From assembly GCF_001613465.1 (NCBI RefSeq), contig NZ_BDCK01000037.1:1-64000 (forward strand): a stretch of DNA of 64,000 nucleotides. The letters are read 5' to 3'. Below are positions 26,885 through 35,065 of this stretch, piece after piece. Each line of letters starts with the position of its first letter. Position 1 is the stretch's first letter. Below the pieces are notes generated by a model. The model was not told where the DNA came from. It saw only the letters and a list, made by a program, of their open reading frames with translations, and did no database searches. This DNA is from Nocardia niwae NBRC 108934 = DSM 45340. Lineage in GTDB: Bacteria; Actinomycetota; Actinomycetes; Mycobacteriales; Mycobacteriaceae. Both the position numbers and the translations under genes were made by a program.

Positions 26885-27155
26885 CGGCGTGCTCCCAACG
26901 CTCGAGTTCGGCCACCTGGGTCTCGGTCATCTCGACCGCGCCCAGGATGTCCCACTGCCAGCCTTCGGTGCGGCGGACAGCGACGATGAGCGGCCGGCCC
27001 GCCTCGGTCCGGCCCCACACCGTCAGGACCGCGAGCTCGTTCCGGCCACGCGCCTGCCGAGGCCATCGGCGGGCGCTCATGAGCACCTGCAGCACTTCGC
27101 GCGGGTCGATCCCCACCAGCGACAACAGTGCCCACTCGGGCCAGTTATAACCCAC
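26877..27155 (-). CDS. BrnT-like toxin of a toxin-antitoxin pair
   Basis: A 92-residue protein beginning at GTG 27155. The compact alpha/beta pattern resembles BrnT/RelE-like toxins: IDPREVLQVLMSARRWPRQ, then LAVLTVWGRTEAGRPLIVAVRR, then WQWDILGAVEMTETQVAELERWE. There is no Shine-Dalgarno sequence; TATTAT lies eight bases upstream, so the transcript may be leaderless. It lies before and overlaps the RHH antitoxin gene. RNase activity is inferred from family only. Confidence 0.72.
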   Translation of the reverse strand: MGYNWPEWALLSLVGIDPREVLQVLMSARRWPRQARGRNELAVLTVWGRTEAGRPLIVAVRRTEGWQWDILGAVEMTETQVAELERWEHADD

Positions 27156-27163
27156 GATCAGCG

Positions 27164-27179
27164 ATAATACAAGTGTATT
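27164..27179 (-). promoter_or_regulatory. TA promoter -10 with overlapping operator
   Basis: On the minus strand TATTAT (27169-27164) is a good -10 hexamer eight bases before the GTG start. It overlaps a dyad AATACA-N2-TGTATT (27166-27179). The overlap fits autorepression by an RHH antitoxin and a leaderless mRNA. The -35 region lies within the end of the neighbouring membrane-protein gene. Confidence 0.55.
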
Positions 27180-27189
27180 GCCTCTGCGC

Positions 27190-29094
27190 TCACCGCGCTC
27201 CCGCTCGGGAAAGATTCCAGCTCCGCCAGGTGTCCCCGTCGAGGTCGGCGCGCAGCCGGCTGCGTATGTCCGCGCGTAGCGGCTCGGGCAGCCGATCGGT
27301 CGCGGGCAGGACGTCCGGCGAGAGGGTGCCGAGATAATCGATGTCCAGCGCTTTACCGCGCTGCCAGCGATCGATGTTCTGCTGGGCGATCAGGCGCTCC
27401 GGGTCGGCAACGGCCAGCGCAAGCAGCGCGACCATGGCGGTGCCCAGCACGGCGCGGGGCAGCCACGCCCGGCGCAGCCGCAGCACGGCCGCGAGGACCA
27501 GCACGTAGACCACGCCGAGCCACAGTTCGCAGGCTTCCACCAGCAGGCGCAGCACCGTGAATCCGTAGGCCTGCTGGTAGATCCACATCCGGCCGAGCGC
27601 CGAGGCGACGATGACCAGCGCGAGCACGCTCACCGCCGTCAGCAGCCCGCGCAACCACCACCGGTCGGCGGCGGTGTCCTGGGCCGCCCAGCGCAGCACC
27701 ACCATCAGCACCGCGAGCGTCAGCACGGTGACGGCCGACAGTTGCCAGAACCCGGTTCGCGCGTACTCGGCGTAGGTCAGGCCCGACGTCTCCTGGACAT
27801 AGTCGTCGCCGCCGAAGAGGGCCACGAACTGGGTCGCGACGAACGCCGCGAACAGGATCGCGAGCGCACCGACCGGCAGCGCCCATTCCGGACGGCGCAG
27901 GGTCCGCCCGCCCGCCGCCGCGGTGGCAGGCGGCGGCGGGCCCGCGAGCACGAACAGCGCGCCGAGCACGCCGAGACCCGCCACCGCGAACAACACGGTC
28001 CAGCGCAGCACCGACGGCGGGTCCACGTCCGGGGTCACGGTCTCGAGCAGTGCGGCGAACAGCGCGTCGGCGCTGCCGAGCAGCGGCACGAACACCGCGA
28101 GCAGCACGACGGTCACCGCCACAGACAGCCCGAGCCGCCACGCCCGCGTAGCGTTCCCGCCGCGCCGCCGGCCCGTACCGGCGTACGCCCACGGCACAGC
28201 GGCGACGGTCTCGAGCCAGACCGCGAGGGTGTCGTAGAGAACGCCGTTCGCCGAACGGCGTCCGATGACCGCGGGTGAAGCGGCGAGGCAGGCCGCGATC
28301 ACGCACAGGGCGAACAGCCAGCCCGCCGCGCGGACGGTACCTACCGCGAGCAGGGCCAGGGCCAGGGCCGTCCATCCCACCCGCCCCGCGTATCGCTTCC
28401 CGCGAGGGTGATCCGTATCCGCCTGGCCTTTCGGCCTCGTTTCCGCTCCGTCCGCGCCTTCCCTCGCCGTGTTCGCCGCACCCCTGCGGGCATTACGGTC
28501 GACGAGGAAGACCGACGTCGTAGCGACACAGGCCGCGAGCAGCCACCCGATGCCGGGCCGGTCCCAGTCGATCAGGACGGCGGCGGCCAGTCCGGAGACG
28601 AGCGCGGCGAGCGCCACGCCGGGTGGGCAGGCGATCCGTCGCCACTTGGGGGGACGCGCGGCAGACATCGGTACGGTCAGCGGCGGCCCGGCGGTCCCGG
28701 CCCGCACCTCGGCCACTGCTGTCCTCGACCGCCCCGGCGGCGCCCAGACCGATGCCTGGGCCGGGGCCGTTACCCCGCTGTGCGGGGCAGGGCCGGTCTC
28801 CTCGACCTCCGCCTCACCCCGCGGGACAGGGCCGGTCTCCTCGACCTGCGCGGCAGCGGCAGCGGCAGCCGCCTCGGCCTGCGGAACAGGGGCAGTCTCC
28901 TTGACCCGCGGGGCAGGAGCAGCCGCCTCACCCCGCGAGACAGGGGCAGTCTTCTCGGCCTGCGCGGCAGGAGCAGCCGCCTCACCCCGCGAGACAGGGG
29001 CAGTCTTCTCGGCCTGCGCGGCAGGAGCAGCCGCCTCGGCCGACTCCGCTGACACCGGGTCGGCCTTCGATGTGGATTCGGGTTCTGGAGGCAT
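27190..29094 (-). CDS. DUF4153/DUF4173-type polytopic membrane protein
   Basis: A 634-residue membrane protein. The first 130 residues are a low-complexity Ala/Pro/Glu tail, including two copies of the 18-residue unit AAAPAAQAEKTAPVSRGE and a degenerate third. About 10-12 hydrophobic helices follow from residue 145 to 560, with FGGDDYVQETSGLTYAEYARTGFWQLS near 430, a signature of the DUF4153/DUF4173 group. A soluble C-terminus (about 565-634) follows. AAGGA lies seven bases before the ATG. It sits 74 bp downstream of the sensor kinase on the same strand. In actinobacteria this gene often accompanies a two-component pair; its function is unknown. Confidence 0.8.
   Translation of the reverse strand: MPPEPESTSKADPVSAESAEAAAPAAQAEKTAPVSRGEAAAPAAQAEKTAPVSRGEAAAPAPRVKETAPVPQAEAAAAAAAAQVEETGPVPRGEAEVEETGPAPHSGVTAPAQASVWAPPGRSRTAVAEVRAGTAGPPLTVPMSAARPPKWRRIACPPGVALAALVSGLAAAVLIDWDRPGIGWLLAACVATTSVFLVDRNARRGAANTAREGADGAETRPKGQADTDHPRGKRYAGRVGWTALALALLAVGTVRAAGWLFALCVIAACLAASPAVIGRRSANGVLYDTLAVWLETVAAVPWAYAGTGRRRGGNATRAWRLGLSVAVTVVLLAVFVPLLGSADALFAALLETVTPDVDPPSVLRWTVLFAVAGLGVLGALFVLAGPPPPATAAAGGRTLRRPEWALPVGALAILFAAFVATQFVALFGGDDYVQETSGLTYAEYARTGFWQLSAVTVLTLAVLMVVLRWAAQDTAADRWWLRGLLTAVSVLALVIVASALGRMWIYQQAYGFTVLRLLVEACELWLGVVYVLVLAAVLRLRRAWLPRAVLGTAMVALLALAVADPERLIAQQNIDRWQRGKALDIDYLGTLSPDVLPATDRLPEPLRADIRSRLRADLDGDTWRSWNLSRAGAR
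28913..29037. repeat. 54-bp in-frame tandem repeat
   Basis: Two identical 54-bp units (28913-28966, 28967-29020) and a partial third copy to about 29037. They encode the 18-residue Ala/Pro/Glu repeat in the cytoplasmic-looking tail of the DUF4153-type protein. Identity at DNA level points to recent duplication and likely copy-number variation between strains. Confidence 0.9.
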
Positions 29095-29168
29095 GGTTCG
29101 GTCCTTCGATAGGCGTGCGGAATCATCCCGGGTCCGCTCTTGCGGTCCGGGTCGGTTGGTGTGACAGG

Positions 29169-30257
29169 TCAGCGGCCGGGCAGAACCACCCGGATGCGGG
29201 AGCCCGGATCGGCGACCGCGATGGTGCCGCCGTGCAGGTCGACCACCCAGCGGGAGATGGCGAGGCCGAGCCCGGTGCCACCGCCCGCCGTGCGTTCGCC
29301 CCGGGTGAATCGGTCGAAGACGCGGGCGCGTTCGGCGAGTGGGATGCCGGGGCCGTCGTCCTCGACGTCGATCACGACCGCGCCCGGCGACGCCCGCACC
29401 GCCAGGCGGACCTCCCCGCCCGCAGGCCCGTGGCGAGCGGCGTTGTCGAGCAGATTGAGCAGCACCTGGTGCAGGCGCGCGCGGTCGGCGAACACGCGGG
29501 CGGTGCCGGGCAGCACGTCGGTGCGGAAGCGCACCCCGCGTCCGAGCGCGGCGGTCATCACCTCCGCTTCGGCGACGACGTCGGCCAGCAGCGGCGCGAT
29601 CGGCAGTTCCTCGCGATCGAGCCGGAAAACGCCCGCTTCGATGCTGGACAGGTCGAGCAGTTCGGAGACCAGCATGGCGAGCCGTTCGGTCTGGGCCAGC
29701 GCGGTACGCAGGGTGGCCGGGTCCGGTTCGGAGACGCCGTCGACGAGGTTCTCCAGCACGGCGTTCAACGCGGTGATGGGCGTACGCAATTCGTGCGAGA
29801 CGTTGGCGACGAGGTCACGCCGTTGCTGGTCGGCAGCCGCCAGGTCGGCGGCCATCTGGTTGAACGCCTCGGCCAGTTGCCCGACTTCGTCGCGCGAACT
29901 CGCGCGCACCCGCAGGGTGTAGTCGCCGTGGGCCATCCGCTTCGCCGCCGCGGTCATCTCGCGCAGCGGCCTGGTGATGCCGTGCGCGAGGAACTGCGAG
30001 GTGACCAACGCGATCACCACCGCGGTGATCGTGGTGCGCGGCGGCAGCCAGCCGATCTTGAAACGGAAGAACCCGAACGCGACACTGCCCGAACACAGCA
30101 TGAGGACGGCGAGCTTGAGCTTGATCGACTTCATCTTGTCCAGAGGCCGCGGCAACCGCTCGGCGACCCGCTCGCTCACCTGGCGCAGCCGAGGCCAACC
30201 AATGGGGCCGGGCATTGCCTTCCCGACCGGCGACGGGTCGTCGGGTCCGGCGCTCAT
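29169..30257 (-). CDS. HAMP-containing sensor histidine kinase
   Basis: A 362-residue membrane kinase. Two hydrophobic helices (about 46-63 and 74-93) are separated by a loop of only about ten residues, so there is no periplasmic sensor domain. HAMP spans about 92-145 (ITRPLREMTAAAKRMAHGDY). The dimerisation/phosphoacceptor segment VANVSHELRTPI carries His155. The ATPase boxes are N (LLNLLDNAARHG), G1 (DDGPGIP), F (FDRFTRGE) and G2 (GTGLGLAIS). Its start overlaps the regulator stop by four bases. It probably senses within the membrane or through the partner DUF4153-type protein encoded downstream; this last point is inference. Confidence 0.93.
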   Translation of the reverse strand: MSAGPDDPSPVGKAMPGPIGWPRLRQVSERVAERLPRPLDKMKSIKLKLAVLMLCSGSVAFGFFRFKIGWLPPRTTITAVVIALVTSQFLAHGITRPLREMTAAAKRMAHGDYTLRVRASSRDEVGQLAEAFNQMAADLAAADQQRRDLVANVSHELRTPITALNAVLENLVDGVSEPDPATLRTALAQTERLAMLVSELLDLSSIEAGVFRLDREELPIAPLLADVVAEAEVMTAALGRGVRFRTDVLPGTARVFADRARLHQVLLNLLDNAARHGPAGGEVRLAVRASPGAVVIDVEDDGPGIPLAERARVFDRFTRGERTAGGGTGLGLAISRWVVDLHGGTIAVADPGSRIRVVLPGR

Positions 30258-30946
30258 CGGGCCTCCAAGGCGTATCCGACGCCGCGCACGGTGCGGATCA
30301 GGTCGGCGCCGAGTTTGCGACGCAACGCCTTGATGTGGCTGTCCACCGCGCGGGTACCCGCGGCGTCGGACCAGTCCCAGACGTCTTCGAGCAACCGTTC
30401 ACGAGCGAGCACGACGCGGGGGCGACGGGCCAGCCGGGCGAGCAGCTCGAATTCCAGTGGCGTGAGCAGCGCTTCGACCTCCGCGCGCCAGACCCGGCGC
30501 TGGTCGACGTCGATGCGCAGATCGCCGACCAGGATCGTCGCGCCTACGCGATCGGCCGCCCGGTCCATCCGGCGCAGCAGCGCGTGCACGCGGGCGGCGA
30601 GCACGCGCAGCGAAAACGGTTTGGTGAGATAGTCGTCCGCACCGACGCCCAGGCCTACCAGCTGGTCGGTTTCGTCGGCGCGCGCGGTGAGCATGAGCAC
30701 GGGCACGGGCCGGCGCGCCTGAATCCGACGGCACACTTCCAATCCGTCGAACCCGGGCAGCATGACGTCGAGCACCACCAGGTCCGGGCCGACAGACTCG
30801 GCGGCGGCGACGGCCGAAGGGCCGTCGTGCGCCAGGTCGACGATGAACCCCTCCGCCCGCAGGCGCGCCGCGACGGATTCGGCGATGGTCATCTCGTCGT
30901 CCACCACCAGGATCCGCCGTGCGGCCTGCGGTGCGCTGTGTTCCAT
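30254..30946 (-). CDS. OmpR/PhoB-family response regulator
   Basis: A response regulator of about 230 residues. The receiver domain has the acidic pair (VVDDE), the phosphoacceptor Asp in VVLDVMLPG, the switch Thr (MLTARAD) and Lys (LTKPF). The C-terminal winged helix is typical (LTPLEFELLARLARRPRVVLARERLLEDVW ... VDSHIKALRRKLG). ATG 30946 gives the usual length; GTG 30964 is the alternative. It leads the regulator-kinase-membrane protein operon and phosphotransfer would come from the overlapping kinase gene. Targets are unknown, but autoregulation and the DUF4153-type gene are likely. Confidence 0.93.
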   Translation of the reverse strand: MEHSAPQAARRILVVDDEMTIAESVAARLRAEGFIVDLAHDGPSAVAAAESVGPDLVVLDVMLPGFDGLEVCRRIQARRPVPVLMLTARADETDQLVGLGVGADDYLTKPFSLRVLAARVHALLRRMDRAADRVGATILVGDLRIDVDQRRVWRAEVEALLTPLEFELLARLARRPRVVLARERLLEDVWDWSDAAGTRAVDSHIKALRRKLGADLIRTVRGVGYALEAR

Positions 30947-31030
30947 GCACCGAACCCTAGCCACCGGTCGTGGAGGAAACCGGCGTCGATTGTGGAGATT
31001 CCGTGTGCATCCGCGCGGGCGGCCGGGCAG

Positions 31031-31519
31031 TCACGGCCGGGGCCAGGGACGCTTATCGATGCGCTCGATGTCGGTGTTGAACCGTTTCAGGAATCCGGCG
31101 AACGCGGCGACGTCCGCCGAGGTCCACTCCGCCAGCACGCTTTCCAGGGCGCGCACGTTGTAGGCGCGTTCGGCGTCGAGCTGACGCCCGCCCTCCGCGG
31201 TGAGTCGGAACTTGCGGGCCATGCCGCCGTCGGGATCCGGGATGCGTTCGATCAGGCCGGCCGCTCGCATGGCGGTCGTCTGCCGGTGCAGCGTCGAGGT
31301 GTCCAGGCCGAAGGCGTCGCTGAGCTCCCCCACCGACATCGGACCCTGCACTCGCAGCCTGCTCAGCACCGTGTAAGCGCTGCGGTCGAGGTGGCCGGCG
31401 CCCCGTCGAGCCTTGGCGCTGAGGCTGTGCCGCCCCAGCAGCATGGTCTCGAACTCCACCGAAGATACGGGCTTGTCCACACAACGCTCCTGCCGATATT
31501 CGCCAGCCACGGGCTTCAT
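31031..31519 (-). CDS. MarR-family regulator
   Basis: A winged-helix protein of about 162 residues. The core is HLDRSAYTVLSRLRVQGPMSVGELSDAFGLDTSTLHRQTTAMRAAGLIERIPDPDGGMARKFRLTAEG, with the wing DGGMARKF. ATG 31519 was chosen; the frame is open to 31717 but that extension runs through the divergent promoter and is Cys/His-rich nonsense. It is divergent from an MFS exporter gene, with several TTG...CAA dyads between them, the usual layout for a MarR repressor of a drug-efflux gene. Confidence 0.87.
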   Translation of the reverse strand: MKPVAGEYRQERCVDKPVSSVEFETMLLGRHSLSAKARRGAGHLDRSAYTVLSRLRVQGPMSVGELSDAFGLDTSTLHRQTTAMRAAGLIERIPDPDGGMARKFRLTAEGGRQLDAERAYNVRALESVLAEWTSADVAAFAGFLKRFNTDIERIDKRPWPRP

Positions 31520-31560
31520 CACCGCACCTATACCACACCCATAGGGCCGGACCAGCTGAT

Positions 31561-31611
31561 TTGCATCATACAACTCTTGTGCATCATGCAATTCATATGT
31601 ACTGTGCACAA
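31561..31611. promoter_or_regulatory. MarR-type operator region between marR and MFS genes
   Basis: The spacer is AT-rich compared with its surroundings and carries related motifs: TTGCATCATACAA (31561-31573), TTGTGCATCATGCAA (31577-31591), and an inverted pair TTGTGCA (31577-31583) / TGCACAA (31605-31611). MarR proteins typically bind 15-20 bp TTG-N-CAA dyads. The cluster lies 26 bp before the MFS start codon. Confidence 0.6.
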
Positions 31612-31636
31612 GCACTGGCGAGAGAGGGAGATCCGC

Positions 31637-33076
31637 GTGACAGCACCATCGGCAGCTCGGTCCGAGGGCATCGTCGGGGTACTCGCGGCGGCGGGCATCG
31701 TCGCCGCACTGATGCAAACCCTGGTGGTGCCGCTGATCGGGGACCTGCCCCGGCTTCTGGACACCACCGCGTCCAACGCCTCCTGGGTGATCACGGCGAC
31801 GCTGCTCGCCGGCGCGGTGGCCACGCCGATCACCGGCCGCCTCGGCGACCTCTACGGCAAACGCCGGATGCTGCTCGCGTGCACCGTTCCGCTCATCGGC
31901 GGATCACTGGTCTGCGCGCTGGCGAGCTCGGTCGTGCCGATGATCGCGGGCCGCGGCCTGCAGGGCATCGGCATGGGCGTGGTACCGCTCGGCATCAGCG
32001 CGTTGCGGGACGTCCTGCCCGCCGAGCGGCTCGGCACATCCATCGCGGTGATGAGCGCGTCGATGGGAATCGGTGGCGCGCTGGGGCTTCCGCTGGCCGC
32101 GGCGGTCGCCGAGAACGCCAGCTGGCGGGTGTTGTTCTGCGGCTCGGCGGTGCTGAGCGCGGGCGTGGCCACACTGATCTGGCTGCTGGTGCCCGCCATC
32201 CCGGCCCGCGGCGGAGGCGGCTTCGACGCGCTCGGCGCCCTCGGTCTCGGCACCGCGCTGGTGTGCCTGTTGCTCGCGGTGTCCAAGGGCGCCGACTGGG
32301 GCTGGACGAGCGGCACCGTCCTCGGTTTGTTCGCGACCGCGGTCCTGGTCCTGCTGGTCTGGGGCTGGTGGGAACTGCGAACCGCGGATCCGCTGGTCGA
32401 CCTGCGGGTGACCGCGCGCAGGCAGGTGCTGTTGACCAACGCCGCCTCGATCGTGGTCGGGTTCGGCATGTACGCGCAGTCCTTGATCGTGCCGCAGTTG
32501 CTGCAGTTGCCGGTGGCCACCGGATACGGTCTCGGCCAGTCCATGCTGGCGATGGGATTGTGGATGGCCCCCGCCGGGCTGGTGATGATGGCGGTCTCCC
32601 CGCTGGGCGCCCGGCTCTCGACCGCACGCGGACCGAAGGTCACGCTCATCGTGGGCAGCTTGGTGATCGCCCTCGGCTACGGATCGTCGACCTTGCTGAT
32701 GGAGTCGACCTGGGGCCTGCTCGTCGTGACCTCCGTGTGCAGCGGTGGCGTCGGGCTCGCCTACGGCTCGATGCCCGCACTCATCATGAGCGCGGTGCCG
32801 CTGTCGGAGACCGCCTCGGCCAATAGTTTCAACACCCTGATGCGCTCGATCGGCACCACGGTCTCGGCCGCGGTCGTCGGCGTCGTCCTCGCGCAGATGA
32901 GCACGAGCCTCGGGGGGCACACCATCCCCACCGAGGCCGGCTTCCGCACCGGATTGCTGATCGGTTGCGGCGTCTCGGTACTCGCCGCGCTCGTCGCGCT
33001 GGCGATTCCGGTCCGCAAGCTCACCGCGCCGCCGGCCGACAGCGCCGAACTCGAGCCCGCGGCCGTGCGCGCCTGA
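31637..33076 (+). CDS. MFS drug-efflux transporter (DHA2, 14-TM type)
   Basis: A 479-residue major facilitator of the 14-helix DHA2 group. Helix 1 begins GIVGVLAAAGIVAALMQTLVVPLIGDLP. Motif A follows helix 2 (GRLGDLYGKRRMLL, about residues 70-83). Motif C-like glycines lie in MSASMGIGGALGLPLAAAVAENASWR. GTG 31637 was chosen because GGGAG lies six bases upstream and it leaves the operator intact; the much longer open frame upstream is antisense to other genes. Divergent from MarR, it is probably derepressed by its substrate. Confidence 0.88.
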   Translation: MTAPSAARSEGIVGVLAAAGIVAALMQTLVVPLIGDLPRLLDTTASNASWVITATLLAGAVATPITGRLGDLYGKRRMLLACTVPLIGGSLVCALASSVVPMIAGRGLQGIGMGVVPLGISALRDVLPAERLGTSIAVMSASMGIGGALGLPLAAAVAENASWRVLFCGSAVLSAGVATLIWLLVPAIPARGGGGFDALGALGLGTALVCLLLAVSKGADWGWTSGTVLGLFATAVLVLLVWGWWELRTADPLVDLRVTARRQVLLTNAASIVVGFGMYAQSLIVPQLLQLPVATGYGLGQSMLAMGLWMAPAGLVMMAVSPLGARLSTARGPKVTLIVGSLVIALGYGSSTLLMESTWGLLVVTSVCSGGVGLAYGSMPALIMSAVPLSETASANSFNTLMRSIGTTVSAAVVGVVLAQMSTSLGGHTIPTEAGFRTGLLIGCGVSVLAALVALAIPVRKLTAPPADSAELEPAAVRA

Positions 33077-33118
33077 GCACCCGGCCGCGCCGGGCGGCGA
33101 CCCCGGCCCGGCTTCGGG

Positions 33119-34255
33119 TCAGGAGAACACTCGCGCGACGAACGGCATGCTGTCGGCCAGCGAAGCGGCCATGGTGGCGCTGTGATCCTTGCCCGGATAC
33201 ACGTGCACCTCGGGCCGGACGCCCCGCAATTCCAGATCGGTGATCAGCTTCGCGGTCAGCGGAGCGGGGACGTCGGTGTCGTTCGTGCCCTGCCCGATGA
33301 ACAGCGGCCGGTCGTATCCCGTGAGCGGAACGTCCATGACCGGGCGGGCGGTGGCGCCGAAGTCACCGTCGGCCAGCGGACGGGAGAACAACTGCCCGGC
33401 CGAGATGCCCTCCGCGCGATCGGCCAGCGGCTGGAAGCACAGCGACTCAGCGGCAGTCGCCAATTGCCTGCCTGCGGGGCTGAGATAGCTGTCCAGGTCG
33501 AAGTCGGGGCGCGCCGCCTTCAACCCGTTCATCACATACGCGATATAGGCGGTGAGGTGCGCGTTGCCGATGGGCGGCACGCCGGGCCCGAGGAACGAGG
33601 CGGCCTCCACGATGTTGGAGGCCGGGCCGGTGGCGACCGCTCCGCGATAGTCGAGTTCGGGCGCGTACCGCGTGGCCAGTGACGCGGTGAACACCGCGGC
33701 GCCACCGCCTTGCGACTGCCCGATCGCCACCCATCTCGACGACAGCGAAGCATCGACCGCGCGGGCCGCGCGCACCATGTCGATCGCGGCGTGCGCCTCG
33801 GCGCGCCCGTCCAGATACGCGTGCGCGCCGGGTGTGCCCAGACCGATGTAGTCGGTCGCGACAACGGCGTATCCCTGACGCAACCAGGTCGCCAGATAGT
33901 CCAGGTCGCGTTTGCTGCGGCCCGCGGTCGACGGCGCGCAGTCGTCGGCGAGGCCGACCGTGCCGTGCTCCCAGGACAGAACCGGCCAGCCACCGCTGGG
34001 CGGCGTGCCCGCGGGTACGAACACGGCTCCGCTGGACAGTGCGGGGTGGTCGTCGGAGGTCCGGGACCAGTACGTGAGGCGGCGGGCCGCGCCCGTGCCC
34101 TCGATCCAGAGCTGTTCGGGCAGTGCCTCGTCGGTGGCGACCGTGCCCGGCGCCGCGCCCGCCGCGACGGGGTCGGCCACCGCCGAACCCATCGGCGGCC
34201 CCGCGAAAAGCACTGCTGCCATGGCCACGGTTATTCCTGCGCGTCGCACCGACAT
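33119..34255 (-). CDS. Secreted lipase of the LIP family
   Basis: A 378-residue exported alpha/beta hydrolase. The signal peptide is RRAGITVAMAAVLFAGPPMGSAVA with cleavage after ADP-type Ala near residue 28. The nucleophile elbow is GQSQGG (near residue 170), the acid is in GTNDTDVP and the His in GKDHSATM. This matches PF03583 secretory lipases, common in Nocardia and Mycobacterium. ATG 34255 was preferred to GTG 34264, because GAGAGG is correctly spaced for the ATG and overlaps the GTG. It is divergent from a TetR gene, and two TetR-type palindromes lie between the starts, so expression is probably repressed by that protein. Confidence 0.88.
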   Translation of the reverse strand: MSVRRAGITVAMAAVLFAGPPMGSAVADPVAAGAAPGTVATDEALPEQLWIEGTGAARRLTYWSRTSDDHPALSSGAVFVPAGTPPSGGWPVLSWEHGTVGLADDCAPSTAGRSKRDLDYLATWLRQGYAVVATDYIGLGTPGAHAYLDGRAEAHAAIDMVRAARAVDASLSSRWVAIGQSQGGGAAVFTASLATRYAPELDYRGAVATGPASNIVEAASFLGPGVPPIGNAHLTAYIAYVMNGLKAARPDFDLDSYLSPAGRQLATAAESLCFQPLADRAEGISAGQLFSRPLADGDFGATARPVMDVPLTGYDRPLFIGQGTNDTDVPAPLTAKLITDLELRGVRPEVHVYPGKDHSATMAASLADSMPFVARVFS

Positions 34256-34282
34256 GGGCGCCACCTCTCGGCTCTCTACTTG

Positions 34283-34336
34283 GTGTCTCGATGAGACACT
34301 GTAACCGGCTTTCGGCTAAAGTGTCACTTTGAGACA
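34283..34336. promoter_or_regulatory. Pair of TetR-type operators (lipase/TetR divergent region)
   Basis: Site 1 is a perfect 7-3-7 palindrome, GTGTCTC-GAT-GAGACAC (34283-34299). Site 2 is TGTCAC-TTT-GAGACA (34322-34336), a one-mismatch copy, 38 bp away centre to centre. One site is nearer each divergent gene, which suggests joint repression of the lipase and the regulator. Confidence 0.75.
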
Positions 34337-34371
34337 TCAATGACGGGATATCGCGCAGAGAGACGGCGGGC

Positions 34372-35001
34372 ATGACGGGTGTGAACGGTCCGCGCGAACG
34401 CGAAAAGGCGCGGGTGCGACGGGAATTGGTGGAGGCAGCCCTGCGGCTGTTCGAATCGCACGGGTTCGAGCAGACCACCGTGCAGCAGATCGCCGACGCT
34501 GTCCAGGTCTCCCGGCGCACCTTCCACCGGCACTTTCCGTCGAAGCTCGCGGTGGTCTTCAGCCACGAGGAAGATCTGATGGCCCAACTGCTCGCCTCCG
34601 TCGACCGGCGGCCCGCGAGCGAATCGGTGCTGACCGCGCTGCGCGCGGCACTGCGCGACTTCTTGCTCGACGAGCAGGACGCCCCGTCCCGCGCACGCCA
34701 GGCCGACACCGCGCGCAGAGCCAGGCAGCTACTGGTCGACAACCCGGAATTACGCCGGGAGAACTTCATCGGGGCCCTGGGGCGCCAGCGCGCGATGGCA
34801 CTGAACTTCGCCGCCCGCGCCGGGCTGCCCGGCGATGATCTACGGCCGCAGCTCACCGCCGCCGCCTGTTTCGCGGCCTTCGGCGTCGGCCTCGACCACT
34901 GGATGCTGGGTGCGGACCATTCGATCGCGGCCCTGCACCACATCCTCGATCGCGCGGTGGCCGCTCTCCAGCAGGGCATCGACATCCAGCGCGCCGACTG
35001 A
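34372..35001 (+). CDS. TetR-family regulator
   Basis: A 209-residue repressor. The HTH is clear (AALRLFESHGFEQTTVQQIADAVQVSRRTFHRHFPSKLAVV, about residues 21-61), with a C-terminal domain of the mycofactocin/MftR-like TetR_C group. Divergent from the secreted lipase, with two matching palindromes between them, it is the likely repressor of the lipase. A fatty acid or lipid product would be a logical inducer; that is inference. Confidence 0.9.
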   Translation: MTGVNGPREREKARVRRELVEAALRLFESHGFEQTTVQQIADAVQVSRRTFHRHFPSKLAVVFSHEEDLMAQLLASVDRRPASESVLTALRAALRDFLLDEQDAPSRARQADTARRARQLLVDNPELRRENFIGALGRQRAMALNFAARAGLPGDDLRPQLTAAACFAAFGVGLDHWMLGADHSIAALHHILDRAVAALQQGIDIQRAD

Positions 35002-35065
35002 GCGCACCGATATCGGCGCAGCCCGCACCGCAACCTGTTTCACCCGGTCGCATACCATCGCGAAG

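Noticed and set aside
30215..31636. Long N-terminal extension of the MFS gene
   Set aside because: It is antisense to the response regulator and MarR genes and lacks MFS character; GTG 31637 has a good ribosome binding site.
33119..34255. Secreted hydrolase as a cutinase or mycolyltransferase
   Set aside because: Length, GQSQGG elbow and overall pattern fit the LIP lipase family better.
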